Shown here: piece after piece, positions 1 to 12,240 of the stretch
Layout: each line of letters opens with the position of its first letter
Position numbering within the stretch: position 1 is the stretch's first letter
Assembly: GCA_948567375.1 (NCBI GenBank)
Contig: OX419761.1
Location: 52,702,501-52,766,500, forward strand
Length of the DNA stretch: 64,000 nt
Source: Lunularia cruciata
Lineage: Eukaryota > Streptophyta > Marchantiopsida > Lunulariales > Lunulariaceae
Reading direction: 5' to 3'
Made by a program: the position numbers and the translations under genes
The notes under the pieces: generated by a model
What the model was told of the DNA's origin: nothing
Databases searched by the model: none
Seen by the model: the letters and a program-made list of their open reading frames with translations, nothing else

Positions 1-735
1 GGTGTTTTTTGGGAAGGATCAAAGTGACTATGCGGGAAGGAAGACAACATGCCTTCCCACATCAACAATTGGAATTGTGGTAGTTTTGACAGATGGATTA
101 TTCTAGGAGAAGAGATTACAGCAATATTCTAGGGTGGGAAGAATGTTGTTGTAACATAACATGGCCAATAACAACCCTAGATTTGTGCTTGATGTGACTT
201 CCGGTCTCTACTTTCATTTTGGTGACAAGAAAGTGATCAAAGGAGATCGAGAGTGGATAGGAAAAATAAGTAAATCAAGAAGTAGAGGACAGTGGACAGG
301 AATAAATGGGTTTTAGAAGAAGGGTTTTTGAGAGACTAGAAATCAATCAAGAGAACAGAAAAAACCATTGAAGGTAGAGTATGGCAAGGGGAGGGAAGGG
401 GGGGCATAAGTGAAGGAGGGAAGAATTAAGAAGCCTTTAACAGGCGGATTGCATTACAAATTATACCTTTGATAACTATACTGCAGCACATGACATCAGT
501 TGCCATTGTCAAGGAGAAATGAAGGAAACTCAATAATAGGTCCTTTGTACAGGTTCAGTAGTCATTGCCAATTCACATTCACATCCATTAGAGTAAATGC
601 ATGCCACTTGTACCATCTCAAACTGTAAATTCTAGGTGCGAGCAGCTAGGTGCCCAGCGTGTTCTCAAGACCATACAATCCCCGTGACCAGGGAAATAAC
701 TCCTTGGAAAAAATGCATTCATAGATAAAGGGATG
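1..735. other. No recognisable gene
   Basis: Purine-rich sequence with stops in all frames. I found no domain, LTR terminus or RNA gene here. It may be the degraded 5' part of the retroelement whose fragment lies at 756-941. Confidence 0.4.
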
Positions 736-755
736 GCTTAAGAAGAATCAAACAA

Positions 756-941
756 ATGTTTGGAGGACGTAGGAAGGACAAAAGAGATAAATTGCATGTT
801 TATAAACTCCAATCTAAGATTGAAGCCACAACTTATTTGAGGACGATTTTATACAACAAGATGTTGAATGGGAAGGTAGAATTTACACTTTGGGAAGTAT
901 TTTGCATTGTTAAGTGCACAGGGAAAAAGGCCAAAGTTTAA
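756..941 (+). pseudogene. Possible gag/protease-region fragment of a Ty3-type element
   Basis: A 61-residue open frame contains YKLQSKIEATTYL followed by VEFTLWEVFCIVK. From memory, this pattern (Y+LQS+IEA.T.L ... +VEF+L.+VLGI.K) occurs just before the protease of one Ty3-like lineage, the same general type as the antisense pol at 44.0-46.9 kb. No protease active site follows. The sequence is cut by the start of a family C copy at 1181, so the fragment may be the host into which C1 inserted. The family call is inference from a short match. Confidence 0.33.
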
Positions 942-1859
942 GGATGTGAAATTTCCTCTACAAGAAAGTATAGAAGAGAGGTGAAGGAGGAAGATGCACT
1001 ATGATATCCTAATGTCATGTAGGATGTGCAGGATATCAATTAAGAATGTAGAAATGTAAAAGAAATGCAGGATATAATTAAAGCTAAGATATCAAGGAAT
1101 TTATCTTTAGTAACAAAATCTAAGGGTAGGATCTTTTGGACTGTTATTGGCACATCACGTTGAAGTATGGAGCAACCATATGTGGTACCCACATTTTTTG
1201 GTTTTTACAGTTTAGGAGTAAAAGTAGCCAAAAATGATAGAAAAGAAAGCGGTTTCTTTACAATAGACAAGATTCAGATCCAAAGTGGAAGTTTCAATCT
1301 GATCTGAAGAAAGGTACTTTGCATTTGAGAGGACACTTGTACTTTAGATTGGAGTAGATAGCATAAGTCCAACCCAAAGACACTCATACTTTGGATCAAA
1401 GAAAAAATTTAAGTTAGAGTAGTAAAAACTTTGCCTTGGAGGGATGTGAGCCAATCCATGTTTCTTTAATTAAATGGCTACCTCAAGCCATCTAATGCAA
1501 AGCTAGGTGTCAATAGTGGGAAGTAAATTCATGCAAGGCCATATTCAAAAGCGACTAGGGGGAAGAATGAGGTTTGGCATGAATTCTTGATTGAAGAATG
1601 ACCAAGGAATGACTAGGGGTTCGAAGGACTATAAGTGCCAAAATGTGCAACATCTATTTTAGAGTGCTGAGCCAAGGAAATTTGGGACATGCAAGAAATA
1701 GCAGAAGGGTAGCAAGAACTGCTTTTTGCAAGAGCTTATGAGGGGAAGAGTGATAAGATGCAGAAAAATGGCAGCCATTTTGGTTAGGAACCCAACCGTT
1801 CACATGTAAGACATGATAGCATGATTCAATGTCCTAGCCAAATTGTGAATCACCTTTCT

Positions 1860-2510
1860 AGCCTAAAATTGGAATCTTAGTTTTCCAGAGTTAATGACAA
1901 AAATTGCAACTAGGATGTGGGAGGATGGCCCTAAAGAAGTGGGGAAGAGATTTCCTCTCTTGAGGAGGATTGGAGACTCATGTTGAGAGTGGATGCAAGA
2001 GACCAGAAGGGACTTTCTTTGAGTGGAAATGTGATCCCTTGGAAGAAACGGTAGGGTTGAAGGTGTTGTTTATCTAGCCATGGAAGAAGAATGGCTACAA
2101 AGTAGCAATGTACATTGACCAGGTGAAACAAAGCATCATCAGAGCAATTATGGAAATGATGAAGCCCGAGCATACAACATGTGACCAAATAGCATGCATT
2201 ATTCTTTCATATAATATTATTAGACACTAATGTAAATTGGGCAGCTTGTTCTATCAGCAAATGAGGCACATGACTATGGTGGCAAATGGATTTGCCACCT
2301 TATTACTTTGTTTTGTTTGCAGCTCCCCTCTACTTTAGGTTGAATTTGATGATAGCTAAACAACGTCAATGCTTGGTGTCTCACTTCCATCTTGATTTGT
2401 GCAAAAGTGTTGATCTAATTGAAGCAAAATAGATTGAAGAAATGCAGGAGAATGATTAATACTTTGTGAAGACAAGGTGAGAGAAAGTAATGATTACTTT
2501 AGTCCCAAAG
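1860..2510 (+). pseudogene. Family C coding relic, gag-like block
   Basis: Frame-shifted remnants of the protein block that is best preserved at 9886-10197. The order is an ETH.ESGCKRPEGTFFEWKCD-type stretch, then NGYKVAMYIDQVKQSII, then MEMMKPEHTTC. A second piece near 2375-2420 encodes SHFHLDLCK, matching 10385-10600. I do not recognise the protein family. Its position near the 5' side of a repeat, with no enzymatic domain, is like a gag, but that is inference. Several stops and frameshifts make it non-functional. Confidence 0.35.
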
Positions 2511-2524
2511 ATGAGGAAGAGGTT

Positions 2525-3216
2525 TGTTATACCCATTGATCTATTTATGCTCTATAGGGATATTAAGTTTGGTATTGCAAGTAGTACATATATGGAGTTT
2601 AGCTTAGCTTCTACATTAGTCATGATTAGCTAGAGTTAGTCCTAGCTAAGAAAAAGGTGACACTATTTTTGAGGAAGGGAAAAGAGTGAGCATCATTATT
2701 TTGTCTTCTTGTGTATTAACTTAGTATTATTTGTAGTTATTTGACTTTGAGGAAAGAGTTGAGAACTCTTGGGCATAGTAGCTTTGTTGGTGTGGATTTT
2801 TCTCTAGTCCAAGAATAGCCCATGTAAAGGAATCCTTGACTTAGTTGGTAGGTGAGGAGAAGACCACCTACCCAATGGATTATTCTCCTATGCTTAAATA
2901 TTCCTTAAGACTTTTTGATTTTATTTGACTTTTAGCCTAGTAACTTGAGTTACTCTGGTAATTAGTAACTTTGGTGTGTAACTTCTTTACAAGTTTATAA
3001 GTAAGGGATGAGGAGGTACTCATCATCCTTTCATTTACAACTATCACTCTCTCATTGAGTTCTCTAGTGAGCAATGTCTTGAGTCTTGGAGGTGCCTTGG
3101 AGTTCTAGCATTGGGGGAGTGTGATGGAGTTAGGGTTCCTTTCCTTCTTGGTGCATGATGTGCTACCTTAGTAGGCATCAGAGGTTCATCTTGAGTGAGA
3201 GACAAACCAACTCACA
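2525..3216 (+). repeat. Repeat E copy 1, probable solo LTR
   Basis: About 690 bases related to 15580-15911 and 37315-37440. Shared features are the phrase around AGTAACTTGAGTTACTC, a TATA-like stretch before GGATGAGGAGGTACTCATC, and an end near CTCACA. It starts near TGTTATACCC and ends near 3216, so TG...CA limits are plausible. I could not find a convincing target duplication, so the exact ends are uncertain. It interrupts the C1 coding relic. Confidence 0.5.
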
Positions 3217-4250
3217 AGTCCCGATATGAGGATGTGGTATCACCATCAAAGAGAAGGATGCATGTTGTTTGAATCTCCCTTGAGCCACTACCGTGGTAGA
3301 CCTATCTTTTGGTGCAAAAGAGGAGGAAGCCAAATCAAACTCAAAGTACAATGAAGAAGAAGAAGAGTTGATGTTGAGAACTCAAGATTCAAAGACTAAG
3401 AGCAAAGGTGAACCCAAAGTATAGCAAGAAGCCTTGGAGGAGGAAGAAGCATGGTTGGACTGGGAGTTTCACAAGAAGATTTCTTGAATGGAGGGTGTAG
3501 ACATTCCATGTATGAACTTACCCAACAATGAAGAATTGATAGAAGAAGAGGTAGCAAAGGCTTGAGTGTTTGTTCACCATGCATAATAGTTGCAGTGTGT
3601 AGAGGATGATGCAAAGTGACTTGGGTGGAGATGACACAATAGATATCAAGGAACCTTGGATTAGAGTAAGAGACAAAGACCTTGGCCTAAGTTGCAAATG
3701 ATTGAGTCCAATGCAAAAGAAGAGAAAGAAGATACCACATTTTAGGTAGTTAACTACTTGTTGGGTACAATGTGTTTGTTGTTGGTCTACTTGCATGAAT
3801 AGTTACAAGACTTCAAGAGAGATATCTCAAGGTAGTGACAAAGCTACAACTAGTAAAGATGCTACAACTGGAGAGGAAGAGATGCAACTAACTCTAACAT
3901 GGGTACAACACAAAGCCAAAGTACCATGGGTTGATGTGGTCATGCAAAAAACAATTGTTAGAAGATTTGTAGGGGAGTTATGATGAACAAGGAAAATACT
4001 AAGATCAAGAATCAAAAGAACTTCATGAGAAGAAGGTAGAGTTGACCATGATGGAGAAGGAGCTTGGATGCATAAATAAGTAGCTAAGTCAACAGGTGAT
4101 AAGACTCAAGCAACAGCCAAGACACTAGCTGAGTTGCAAGAAATTGTAGATTGTAAGGATTGGGACTGGACATTAGATGTTGGAAGGTGAGTGTAGGAAG
4201 AATAGAGGCTTCACTATTTAATCCAAGTTGGCGGAACGAGATGAATACAT

Positions 4251-6075
4251 TGTGGTAACCACATTTTTCATTTTGGACAAGTTTTAAAGAAGAAGTGTAT
4301 TACTGAAACCAAATTGAACCCAAATGGAGAAGAAATGATGAGAAACATGTTTTTGATTTGACCCAAAGAAGTTGACTTTGTGCTAGAGGAAGAAGGACTT
4401 GGATCAGACCCGAAGGAGGAATGGAAGTTGCAGGTCAGGATTCTTGTGGGGGCTGTATCTCATTGAAGACATGTCCAAATTATGCGTGCTATATTTTGTT
4501 AGAAGTGTCTTGTTTAGGGCTTTCCATTGCTACCAAAATTGCTGAGTTTGGAGGCCTAAGCAAAAGTTACAAACATTTGAAGTTTTGGGAGTAGATGTAT
4601 AAAGTAGTTGAGTGTCTTTGGGTTCATAGTACTTTGGGTCTATGTTCTTTGGGCCTCTACAACTTTGGGTTAGAAGCTTCTTTGCCTCAAGATGAAGGTG
4701 ACCAAGTTTGAGGAAGTCGGACCTTGGAGTGCAGTGAAGGTGACTTTGAGTGTCTTGCGAGAGGCATTAGAGGAAGTTAGAGTAGGGAAAGAAGATATTT
4801 AGGATACCCATGACTTCAATTTTAGTTATGATTGAAGATAGGATAGAATTAGAAGAGAAATAGTAGTAGTAAATGAACCTGAAGTGCAGGATCAGATAGT
4901 AAATATCTTTGGGTCAGTTACATGAGCAATTAGGGGAAAGCGGGTTACAAATTGAAGGCATAGATAGCATACCCATGCTTTCAATTACAATTCTTGATGA
5001 GGATATAGTAGAATTAACAAAGAAATTGATCGTAGTTAGACCTGAAGTAGGAGAAGTAGGAGTGCAAGTGTCTTTGGATTTGACACTTGGCACTTTAGAG
5101 AAGAGTGCATTGGAAGATAAAGAGATAGAAAGATTACCCATGACCTCAATTGTAATTCATAGTGAAGAATTAGTAGAAAAAGTGAAGGATTTGGTAGTTG
5201 AAGATAGACCCAAAGAAGGAAAAGTGATAGGAAGAACATTGGGTTTGGAAGCTGAGGAAGAAGTAGACATTGGATCAAAATAGTAATAGTTTTGAGATAT
5301 GAAGAGGCAGATATGAAGAGGTGCAATGTCATTTTAGATCTATATGTTGGAATAGTTGTTGTAGAATGGTATTTTTGTTAGTATTTGTCAATTGCTGTAC
5401 TATTTAAAGGAGACATTCGTAGTGTTATGTTTTTTAGTACTCATAATTATGAGAACAGATAAAGTAAAGTGCTGATTTCAGTGCTTGTCGCTTGAGCTTA
5501 ATTTTGGGTATCTCTACATTTGAAATTATGAGTATGTAGAGAATTTCAAAGTGCAAATCAGTGTGTTTGTTGGATGTTGGGTTTTGTAGCCTTGATCTTC
5601 ATTTTTTATGTTTGATCTTGAGTAAAGTGCAATTGGAGCAATGCCTTAATAGATCTAAAAGGAATTGTAGTGTTTGTAGTATTTTGCATTTGTAAGTGCA
5701 ACACAATGTTGATGTGAAGCAATTTTGATCAGGGAAGTTGTGCCTTCCATGGAGGGGTGAACACAATTCTGAGGTGAATTTGTTTTGCAATGAAGTGCCA
5801 TCTTTGGGAGAATCTGAATCATCACAGTCAAAATTTGTTTGGACAGAATTTGCTATGTTATGATTATGAGTGTGTGAATTAGTGACAAGTTGTCAAGATT
5901 GAGTGCTTGTTACTCTCTTCCGGGTGTGGTTTTTACCTAAGAGATTAAAGATGCAACCAAGAAGAACTAAGATTATTTCTTTGCTTTGTATTTGACTAAT
6001 TTTGAATAGTATCTTTGCGGGAACAAACTTTATTTACTTGATTACCACAAAAGTGATATTTCTTGGGTTGTCACA
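4251..6075 (+). mobile_element. Family C short copy (C-short a)
   Basis: 1825 bases from TGTGGTAACC to GGGTTGTCACA. It is flanked by TACAT (4246-4250) and TATAT (6076-6080), a 4-of-5 match expected of an aged 5-bp target duplication. It is collinear along its whole length with the reverse copy at 7570-9437, so this is a defined unit rather than a random fragment. A TATTTAAAGG box-like site lies at 5401. There is no internal direct repeat that would mark an LTR pair. It could be a solo LTR or a compact non-autonomous element. Confidence 0.75.
4909..5283 (+). pseudogene. Acidic open frame inside C-short a
   Basis: A 124-codon frame rich in Glu, Val and Lys, with no known domain. Residues around EVGVQVSLD, ERLPMTSIVI and EEEVDIGSK align with 36048-36452 (EVGVQFSLD, DRMPMASIAV, DEEVDIGS) in the long copy and, in degraded form, with the reverse copy near 8380-8650. 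Preservation of this reading frame in a short and a long copy suggests it descends from a real C-terminal coding segment. I cannot assign a function. Confidence 0.35.
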
Positions 6076-6212
6076 TATATCAAGAAATTAAAAGTGAAGC
6101 CCTATGAAGAAGAAGGTGCTCCTCAAAAACAATTAGATGAGGAACAACTTGGATTGAAGACCAAATCCGATGTGAGTCAAGGTTCAATGAGGAAGGATTA
6201 GACTCAATTAAG

Positions 6213-6419
6213 TTGGCAACTCAATGGTTCAAGGTGATGTTGAGTATGGAGACCAAGGTGGAATTACAAGAGTTGTATCTACATGAGTTAAATTTGCAGG
6301 TAAAAGAGACTCATAGAAGGCAAGCACATATAGTAGATATGAATTGCTTGTTGATTACTCTTAGAGAACATGTAGACAATAAAGTAGAAGAAGTATCTAA
6401 TACCCTTTTATGTGGTTAA
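6213..6419 (+). pseudogene. Family C coding relic, C-terminal helical block (C1)
   Basis: A 68-codon frame with LQELYLHELNLQVKETHRR and DMNCLLITLREHVDNK. It is clearly related to 17111-17419 in C3 and to a degraded copy at about 11780-11990 in C2. It continues the C1 frame after the nested short copy. The composition suggests helices or a coiled coil. Function unknown. Confidence 0.38.
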
Positions 6420-6638
6420 ATCTAGTGAAACACAAAGAAGATTGTGTTGTTGCTTTATTAGTTAATCAAGAAAGAACCCAATTTGAAGTAACAAACATCT
6501 AAGTGCAAGTGGATTTAGAGGAGCTACCCAAGGTATTTGAGAGAGTTAGAGAGCAAGAGCAAGAGCAAGTGCAAGTGCAAGATTTAGTACATCTAGATGA
6601 ATTTTTGGTGGAAGTATAGATGGATGATGTCATGTGTA

Positions 6639-7285
6639 TATATATTCCTACACAACATGTATCACTATCAACATCATACACTATAGAAAGAAGCACAACT
6701 CAAACATAAGTCATACATGAACTCTAAATTGCCACAATAATTAGTTCATTCTTCTACTCAAATTGCACTCAAATCAGATCTATACTCAATCCTTTACTCA
6801 AAAATCTACCAACAATTGTAGTCAAGCCACACCCACTCTAGCTTAGAGAATCAAGGTAACACTTGCCTGCCTTTTTCCACCATAGCCAAGAACTTGAAGG
6901 CTCCACATCAAAGAAGTGAGCTCTCTTGAGCTGCACTTTGAAAGTATACCCCTCTGCTTGACCTAAGTCTCTAGCCTTATTGGTGTTGATGACAACACAT
7001 CCAATAGTGCAAATGGTGCATGTGACGATGGGTCTCACTATGTGATTGGTAGCCCTAACATAATATATGACTCCCAACAAGCAATCCATGAGCAACTACC
7101 AAAATAATAGTGGATGCCAACACTACTACTCCAACATCTGAGCAAACTAGGGGATGCTACAAATGTTGTGATAGTTGTCATGCATATACATCACTACACA
7201 ACATACATCATTGTCAACATCACATAGAAGCACAACTCAAACATAAGTCATACATGAACTCTAAAGTGTTGCAATTCCTCCCTAT
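6639..7285. repeat. Repeat D copy 1 with terminal direct repeats
   Basis: About 650 bases also found at 48618-49150. In this copy a segment of about 100 bases (6639-6745: ACACAACATGTATC ... CATACATGAACTCTAAA) recurs at 7175-7280 in the same orientation. The structure is therefore short direct repeat, core, short direct repeat. It resembles a TRIM-type miniature LTR element, but I see no clear primer-binding site. No coding sequence is supported. Confidence 0.5.
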
Positions 7286-7569
7286 CTAGCAATTAGGTCC
7301 CTCTAACTCCAAAATGTCATCTATTCCAAACATGTGATATGTCCTATGGTGGGCAAAGATCAAGAGGTTGGGTGTTATCAAGCTATGGTACCCATATTTT
7401 CTTTTTTATAGTTTTTAGGATAGAAAGTGTATTTTTAAATAGGAAAGGAGGATAGATGAAGAGAATTGTTGTATCTTGGATCGAAAGTAGGAGATCCAAT
7501 CCTACATAAGGAAGTTGACTTTGGCTTGGAGGAGATGAAGACTCCGATTGGACTTGGAACGATTGAAGA

Positions 7570-9437
7570 TGTGACAACCCAGAAAATATCACTTTTTAGG
7601 TAATCACGTAAGTAAAGTTTGTTCCTGTAGAGATACTAGCCAGAATTGGTCAAATACAAAGCAAAGTAACAATTTTAGTTCTTCTTGGTTGCATCTTTAA
7701 TCTCTCAGGTAGCTACTACACCCAAAAAAGAGTAGCAAGCACTGACTCGCAGTCTCATCACAACAATTTGTCACACATAATCACAACTCTATCAAATCTT
7801 TCCAAACAAACTTGATTGTGATGATTGAGTCTCTCCCAAAAATAGCACTTCATTGCAAAATGACTTTGCCTCAAATTTGTGTTCCACCTCTCCATTAAAG
7901 GCACAACTTCCTTGATCAAAATTGCTTCACATCAACACTGCACTCCACTCACAAATGCACAATACTACCAACACTAGAATTCCTCTCAAATTTGTCAAGG
8001 CATTGCTCCGATTGCACTTCACTCAGAATCAAACACATACAATGAAGATCAAGGCTGCGGAATCCAACATCCAACAAGCACATTGATTTGCACTTCAAAA
8101 TTCTTCACACATTCACAAACATAAACACAAAATTGATACATGGAATTAAGCTCAAGCGACGAGCACTGCTTCATAGCACTTTGCTTTATCTATTCTCAAA
8201 AATTCTGAGCACTGAACAACATATGACTTCAAATGCCACCTTTAAATAGTGAAGCAATAGATAGTAACTAACAATTATACTGTTCTACAACAACTTTTCC
8301 TACCTGTAGATCCAAAATGACAATGCACCTCTTCATATCTGCCTCTTCAAATCTCAAAACTATAACTACTACCATCCAATATCTACTTCTTCCTCGGCTT
8401 CCAATCCCAATCCCAAAGTAACCTCACATACTACTCTATCCTTGGGTCTCACAACTACTAAATCCTTCATTGTTTCTACTACTTCTTCACTACAATTACA
8501 CTAGCGGGTAATCTATTTAACTCTTTATCTCCCAACCCACTCTTCTCTAATATCTCCGATGGTAATTCTGAAAATATCTATATTCCTACTCCTACTACTT
8601 TGGGTTTAACAACTATCAATTCCTTTGCTAATTCTACTATATCCCCATCAAGAATTATAATTGAAAGCATGGGTACACTATTTACACCTTCAATTTATAA
8701 CCGACTGTCCTCTAATCGCTCATGTAACTGACCTGAAGACACATTTACTACCTGATCTTGCACTTCAGGTTCATTCACTACTACTATTTCTCTTCTAATT
8801 CTATCCTATCTTCAATCAAAACTGAAATTGAAGTCATAGGTATCCTAAATATCTTTGTTCCCTACTCTAACTTCCTCTAATGCCTCTGGCAAGATTCCCA
8901 AAGTCACCTTCACTGCACTCCAAGGTCAGATTACCTCGGGTTGAATCATATTTGTCTTGAGGCAAAGTCCTTAGACCCGAAGTCGTGTAGACCCGAAGAC
9001 ACTTCAACTACTTTGTACATCTACAACAAAAAAACTCAAATGCTTGTAACTTCTGCTACATACATCTAAACTCTATGATTTTGGTGGCAATGGAAACCCC
9101 TAAACAAGACGCTTCCAACAAGATATAATATGTCTCATTTGGACATGTCTTTATTGAGATACAGCCCCCACAAGAATCTTGACCTGTAACTTCCATTCCG
9201 ATGCAAAGTAACCCTCCTTCAACGTCTGACCTCCTTCTTCCTCTTCCTCTAACATGAAGTAAGCTTCTTTGGGTCTGATCCAATCCAAGTTCTTCTTCCT
9301 CTTACATGAAGTTGACTTTCTCGGGTCTGATCAAAACACAAATTTCCTCTCATTTCTTCACTATTTGGTTTGAATTTGGTTTCAACAAGGCACTTCTTCT
9401 TCAACACTCATCCAAAATGAAAATGTGGGTACCATAG
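7570..9437 (-). mobile_element. Family C short copy in reverse (C-short b)
   Basis: 1868 bases, starting TGTGACAACCC and ending GGGTACCATA on the plus strand. It has a perfect 5-bp target duplication GAAGA at 7565-7569 and 9438-9442. The host C2 sequence reads through correctly when the insert is removed (GGAACGATTGAAGA joined to CCCAAAGTAAGG, as in other long copies). It is collinear with 4251-6075. This is the cleanest proof that C is a mobile unit with TG...CA ends and a 5-bp duplication. Confidence 0.88.
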
Positions 9438-9885
9438 AAGACCCAAAGTAAGGACACTTTGCATTGGACCCTATATAAGGATCCTTATTAAACCTCAACT
9501 CTGGCGTACCAACCAAGAAAGTACATATAAGAATGGTTACTTCATGTGAGGATAAATTCAAATTCAATGATAGGAGTAATGTATGCACAAGTGGTGATTC
9601 ACAATTGAGGTTTGACTGATGAATGATTGTGAATCAGATGATTATAAAATCAGGACTTTGTCAAGGAGGATCTGAATTGTTGAAAAGCTATCTTGAACCT
9701 TTGAGTAGTTGTCCTAATTATGTTAGAATCACAAGCCGAGTCATAGGATTTTTGTGTGCAAAGTTGAGTGAAGGGCAAAACACAATGCCATTGTAGGGAT
9801 GGAATCATGTTTTAGGCATCTTGGTCCAAAATCCTATCATTAGAAAAGTTGATTTGATTGCCAAATTCAAAGTCTTGAGCCAACT

Positions 9886-10197
9886 TTGGATCACCTTTCT
9901 AACATGGAACTAGAATTTGAGTTTTCTAGGGTTCATGACAAGATAGCAGCTAGTAATTGTCAAGATGGTCCAAAGGAGGAGGGGAAGAGGAGAAACAAAA
10001 CTTGTTGGACTGAGTCTGATTGGAGGTTGGTTTTGCAAAGGGATGCAAGAGAGCCTACAAGAATCACCTTTGATTGGAAGTGTGATTTGGTGGAAGAAAT
10101 AAAGGAATTGAAGGCTTTCTTTAGTGAACGTTGGAAGCAAAATGGATATAAGATAGATACATCTGTAGATCTAGTAAGAAAAATGTCATTGGAGTAG
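9886..10197 (+). pseudogene. Family C coding relic, best gag-like block
   Basis: A 103-codon frame, the best-preserved copy of the block found also at 1860-2200, 13500-13900 and 18890-19300. Recognisable landmarks are WTESDWRLVLQRDARE, FDWKCDLVEEIKELK and NGYKID. It is basic-acidic mixed, with no zinc knuckle and no enzyme motif. After it, a degraded segment recalls KPE.TTYVTKQHVVFFHQM as in the other copies. The family is unknown to me. Four diverged copies keeping the same landmark residues argue that it was once translated. Confidence 0.42.
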
Positions 10198-10384
10198 TGA
10201 TGATTATGATGAAGCTAGATCAGACTAGATATGCAACAAAGCAACATGCACTCTTCTTTCATCTCATGTTTGCAAGAGTGTAAATTGGATGAGATGTTTC
10301 TACATGAGGACAAGGTAGGTGAAAATATAGTTTAGAATGGATTGGTGACCCCATTACTTTATACCTTATATAGCCTACTTTTAT

Positions 10385-10600
10385 TTGGGTTTGAACTTAC
10401 TCAGCTCCAAGGAGAGATGGCAGATGGTGTCCCACTTTCATTTAGATTTATGTCGGGATGCAGACAAAGAGGGGCAACAATACATGGTGGAAATGAAGGA
10501 GGATGATCTTAACTTTGCTAGACTAAGAAGAACTCTCCAAACTAAGAAGAGAAGTAGACCCAAGAATACTATGTTCTTGGTGAGGAAGAGGACTACATGA
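10385..10600 (+). pseudogene. Family C coding relic, HFHLDLC block
   Basis: A 71-codon frame with WQMVSHFHLDLCRDADKE and LRRTLQTKKRSRPK. Related but broken versions lie near 2380, 14035 and 19430 (LHFHPNLQTCKEK). Basic residues follow the His/Cys motif. No known domain. Confidence 0.35.
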
Positions 10601-10639
10601 GAGTGAACTTGAGTTTGGACATCATAGCAATAGACTTAT

Positions 10640-12240
10640 TGTCCGGAGCCAAGGAAGAAGGAGAAGTAGGTTCTAATGATAGGGACTCTAAGGAGAGATG
10701 CCTTTGAAGAGTAAGGAGTCAAGCCATGATAATGAAGGAGAGCCCGATGTCTAACAGCCAATAGAGGAAATGGTAGAGGAAGGATCAGATCAAGATTTTC
10801 ATGCTAAGATCAAGCACATGGAAGGAGGAGATACTCCTTGTATGGACCTGCCATAGGATGACATTTTGGAGGAAAGGGAGGAAGAGCCAAAGATGGTATT
10901 CTAGAGGGGAATGCAATCTCAAAGGACTACTAAGATAGTTGGTGTTGAGCTGAGTAGACCCAAGGCAAAGGAAGAGAGTTCAGAGGATGTGAGCTTGAAA
11001 GTGCAAAGATCTCAACTTTGGGCTAAAGCACCTGTTCTAATATTTGATGATGAAGGAGGAGAAGTAGACATGTTCAAAGGTGTGAATTAGCTATGAAGCA
11101 TTGTCTATCCTTTCTTGGTGCACTTACAAGAGATGAAGCAGATATCCAAGGAGAAGTATCCAAAAGTGAAGAACAAGCTACAGATAGTGAAGGCATTGAG
11201 TGGTGATGTCCTACAATTGAGGGCACTGTTGGCTTGGAGTGAAGAGGAACCCAAAGTACTTTGGGTTGATACAACAATCCAGCAATAGAGTTACATTGAC
11301 TTACAAGAGAGCTTCAAGCAACATGGGGTGGCTACCTAGAGCACTAGAAGGAAGAATTGAGGGAGGGGAAGGAAGAGCTCAAGAAGGAGGAAGAGTTAGA
11401 AGACATGTAGACCAACTTAGGCCATCAAAGACTGCAGATTCATATGCAAGAACAAGCAATGGAGGAATTAAGGCAAGTTACGGTGAACAAAGATCGGGCT
11501 TGTCAATGGAAATTAGCTAGCCAAGGACAAGAAGAACAACGCCTGCAAGATTGACAAAGAGCACAAAAGCTCAAGTAGTCCACAATGAGGTGGAGAGGAA
11601 GAAGTTAGAGGCAAAGCATGCTAAAGAGCTACAATTGCCTTGCATGAAGTTGAAGGAGGAGGTGGCTTGAGGTGAGTCACTCTCAAAGATGATGGATTCA
11701 GGTTCAGCACAAGAGGTTGTTAACCAATTGAAAGTGATGCTCAACATTGGCACCAAAGTCCAATTAGAGGAGGCCTATCGACACAAGCTGAAGTTGCTAG
11801 TCCAAAAGACCCAAAAAAGAAAGGTGAAGGATGAAAATTGAATAACTTATTGATTTGCCTTAGAGATAGAGTAGATAAAAATATAACCAAAGTAGAAGAT
11901 AATGTATGTCTTAGATTAGATTAAGTTAAGACCAATATACATAAGCTCATTTATACTCTATGAAAGAGGAAGTAATCTGACCCAAAGTAGTCAAAGTCGG
12001 AGCTCATGTGATAGTGGAAGAGTTAACCGAGTCCAATGAGACTGTTAGAGTAGAGAAGGAGGAGAAAGTTAGTAAACTGACGACTTTAGTCTCAATATAG
12101 ACTAAAGATTTGATACCAATAGAGGAAGACATAGAAGTAGTAGATGAACCTGACAGACAAGAGACAATTGTAGGGGATTTGAGTGAAGAACCCAAAGTAG
12201 AAGTTGTACTTGGGTTGATTAGAAATGGTAGATCCAAAGT
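10640..12240 (+). pseudogene. Family C acidic/coiled-coil coding relic
   Basis: A degraded stretch of Glu/Lys-rich coding with motifs such as DILEEREEEPK (about 10860), KAKEESSEDVSLKVQRSQLWAK (split by changes, about 10970) and LRDRVDK...LRLD (about 11870). The same order appears at 14300-14530 plus 15912-17420 in C3 and at 28551-28933 plus 35137-36452 in the inner copy. The composition suggests a long helical protein. Stops are frequent. Confidence 0.33.

Larger units (their letters stand above)
1181..6640 (+). mobile_element. Family C long copy 1 (C1), interrupted and 3'-truncated
   Basis: It begins TGTGGTACCCACA, the 5' terminus shared by every family C copy in the window. It continues with the same block order as the other long copies: gag-like block (1860-2200), HFHLDLC block (about 2380), acidic repeats (3300-4250), then a YLHEL...LLITLREHVD block (6213-6419). 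It is broken by repeat E at about 2525-3216 and by a complete short C copy at 4251-6075. The usual 3' end (TATTTAAAG ... GGGTTGTCACA) is missing; repeat D takes its place at about 6639. Net length without insertions is about 2.9 kb, consistent with a 3.7-kb unit lacking its last 0.8 kb. No reverse transcriptase, integrase or transposase is visible. Confidence 0.6.

Noticed and set aside
2519-3186. GAGGTT at both 2519-2524 and 3181-3186 as a target duplication for repeat E
   Set aside because: The right-hand GAGGTT is inside the repeat: it is also present at the same place in the copies at 15580-15911 and 37315-37440.
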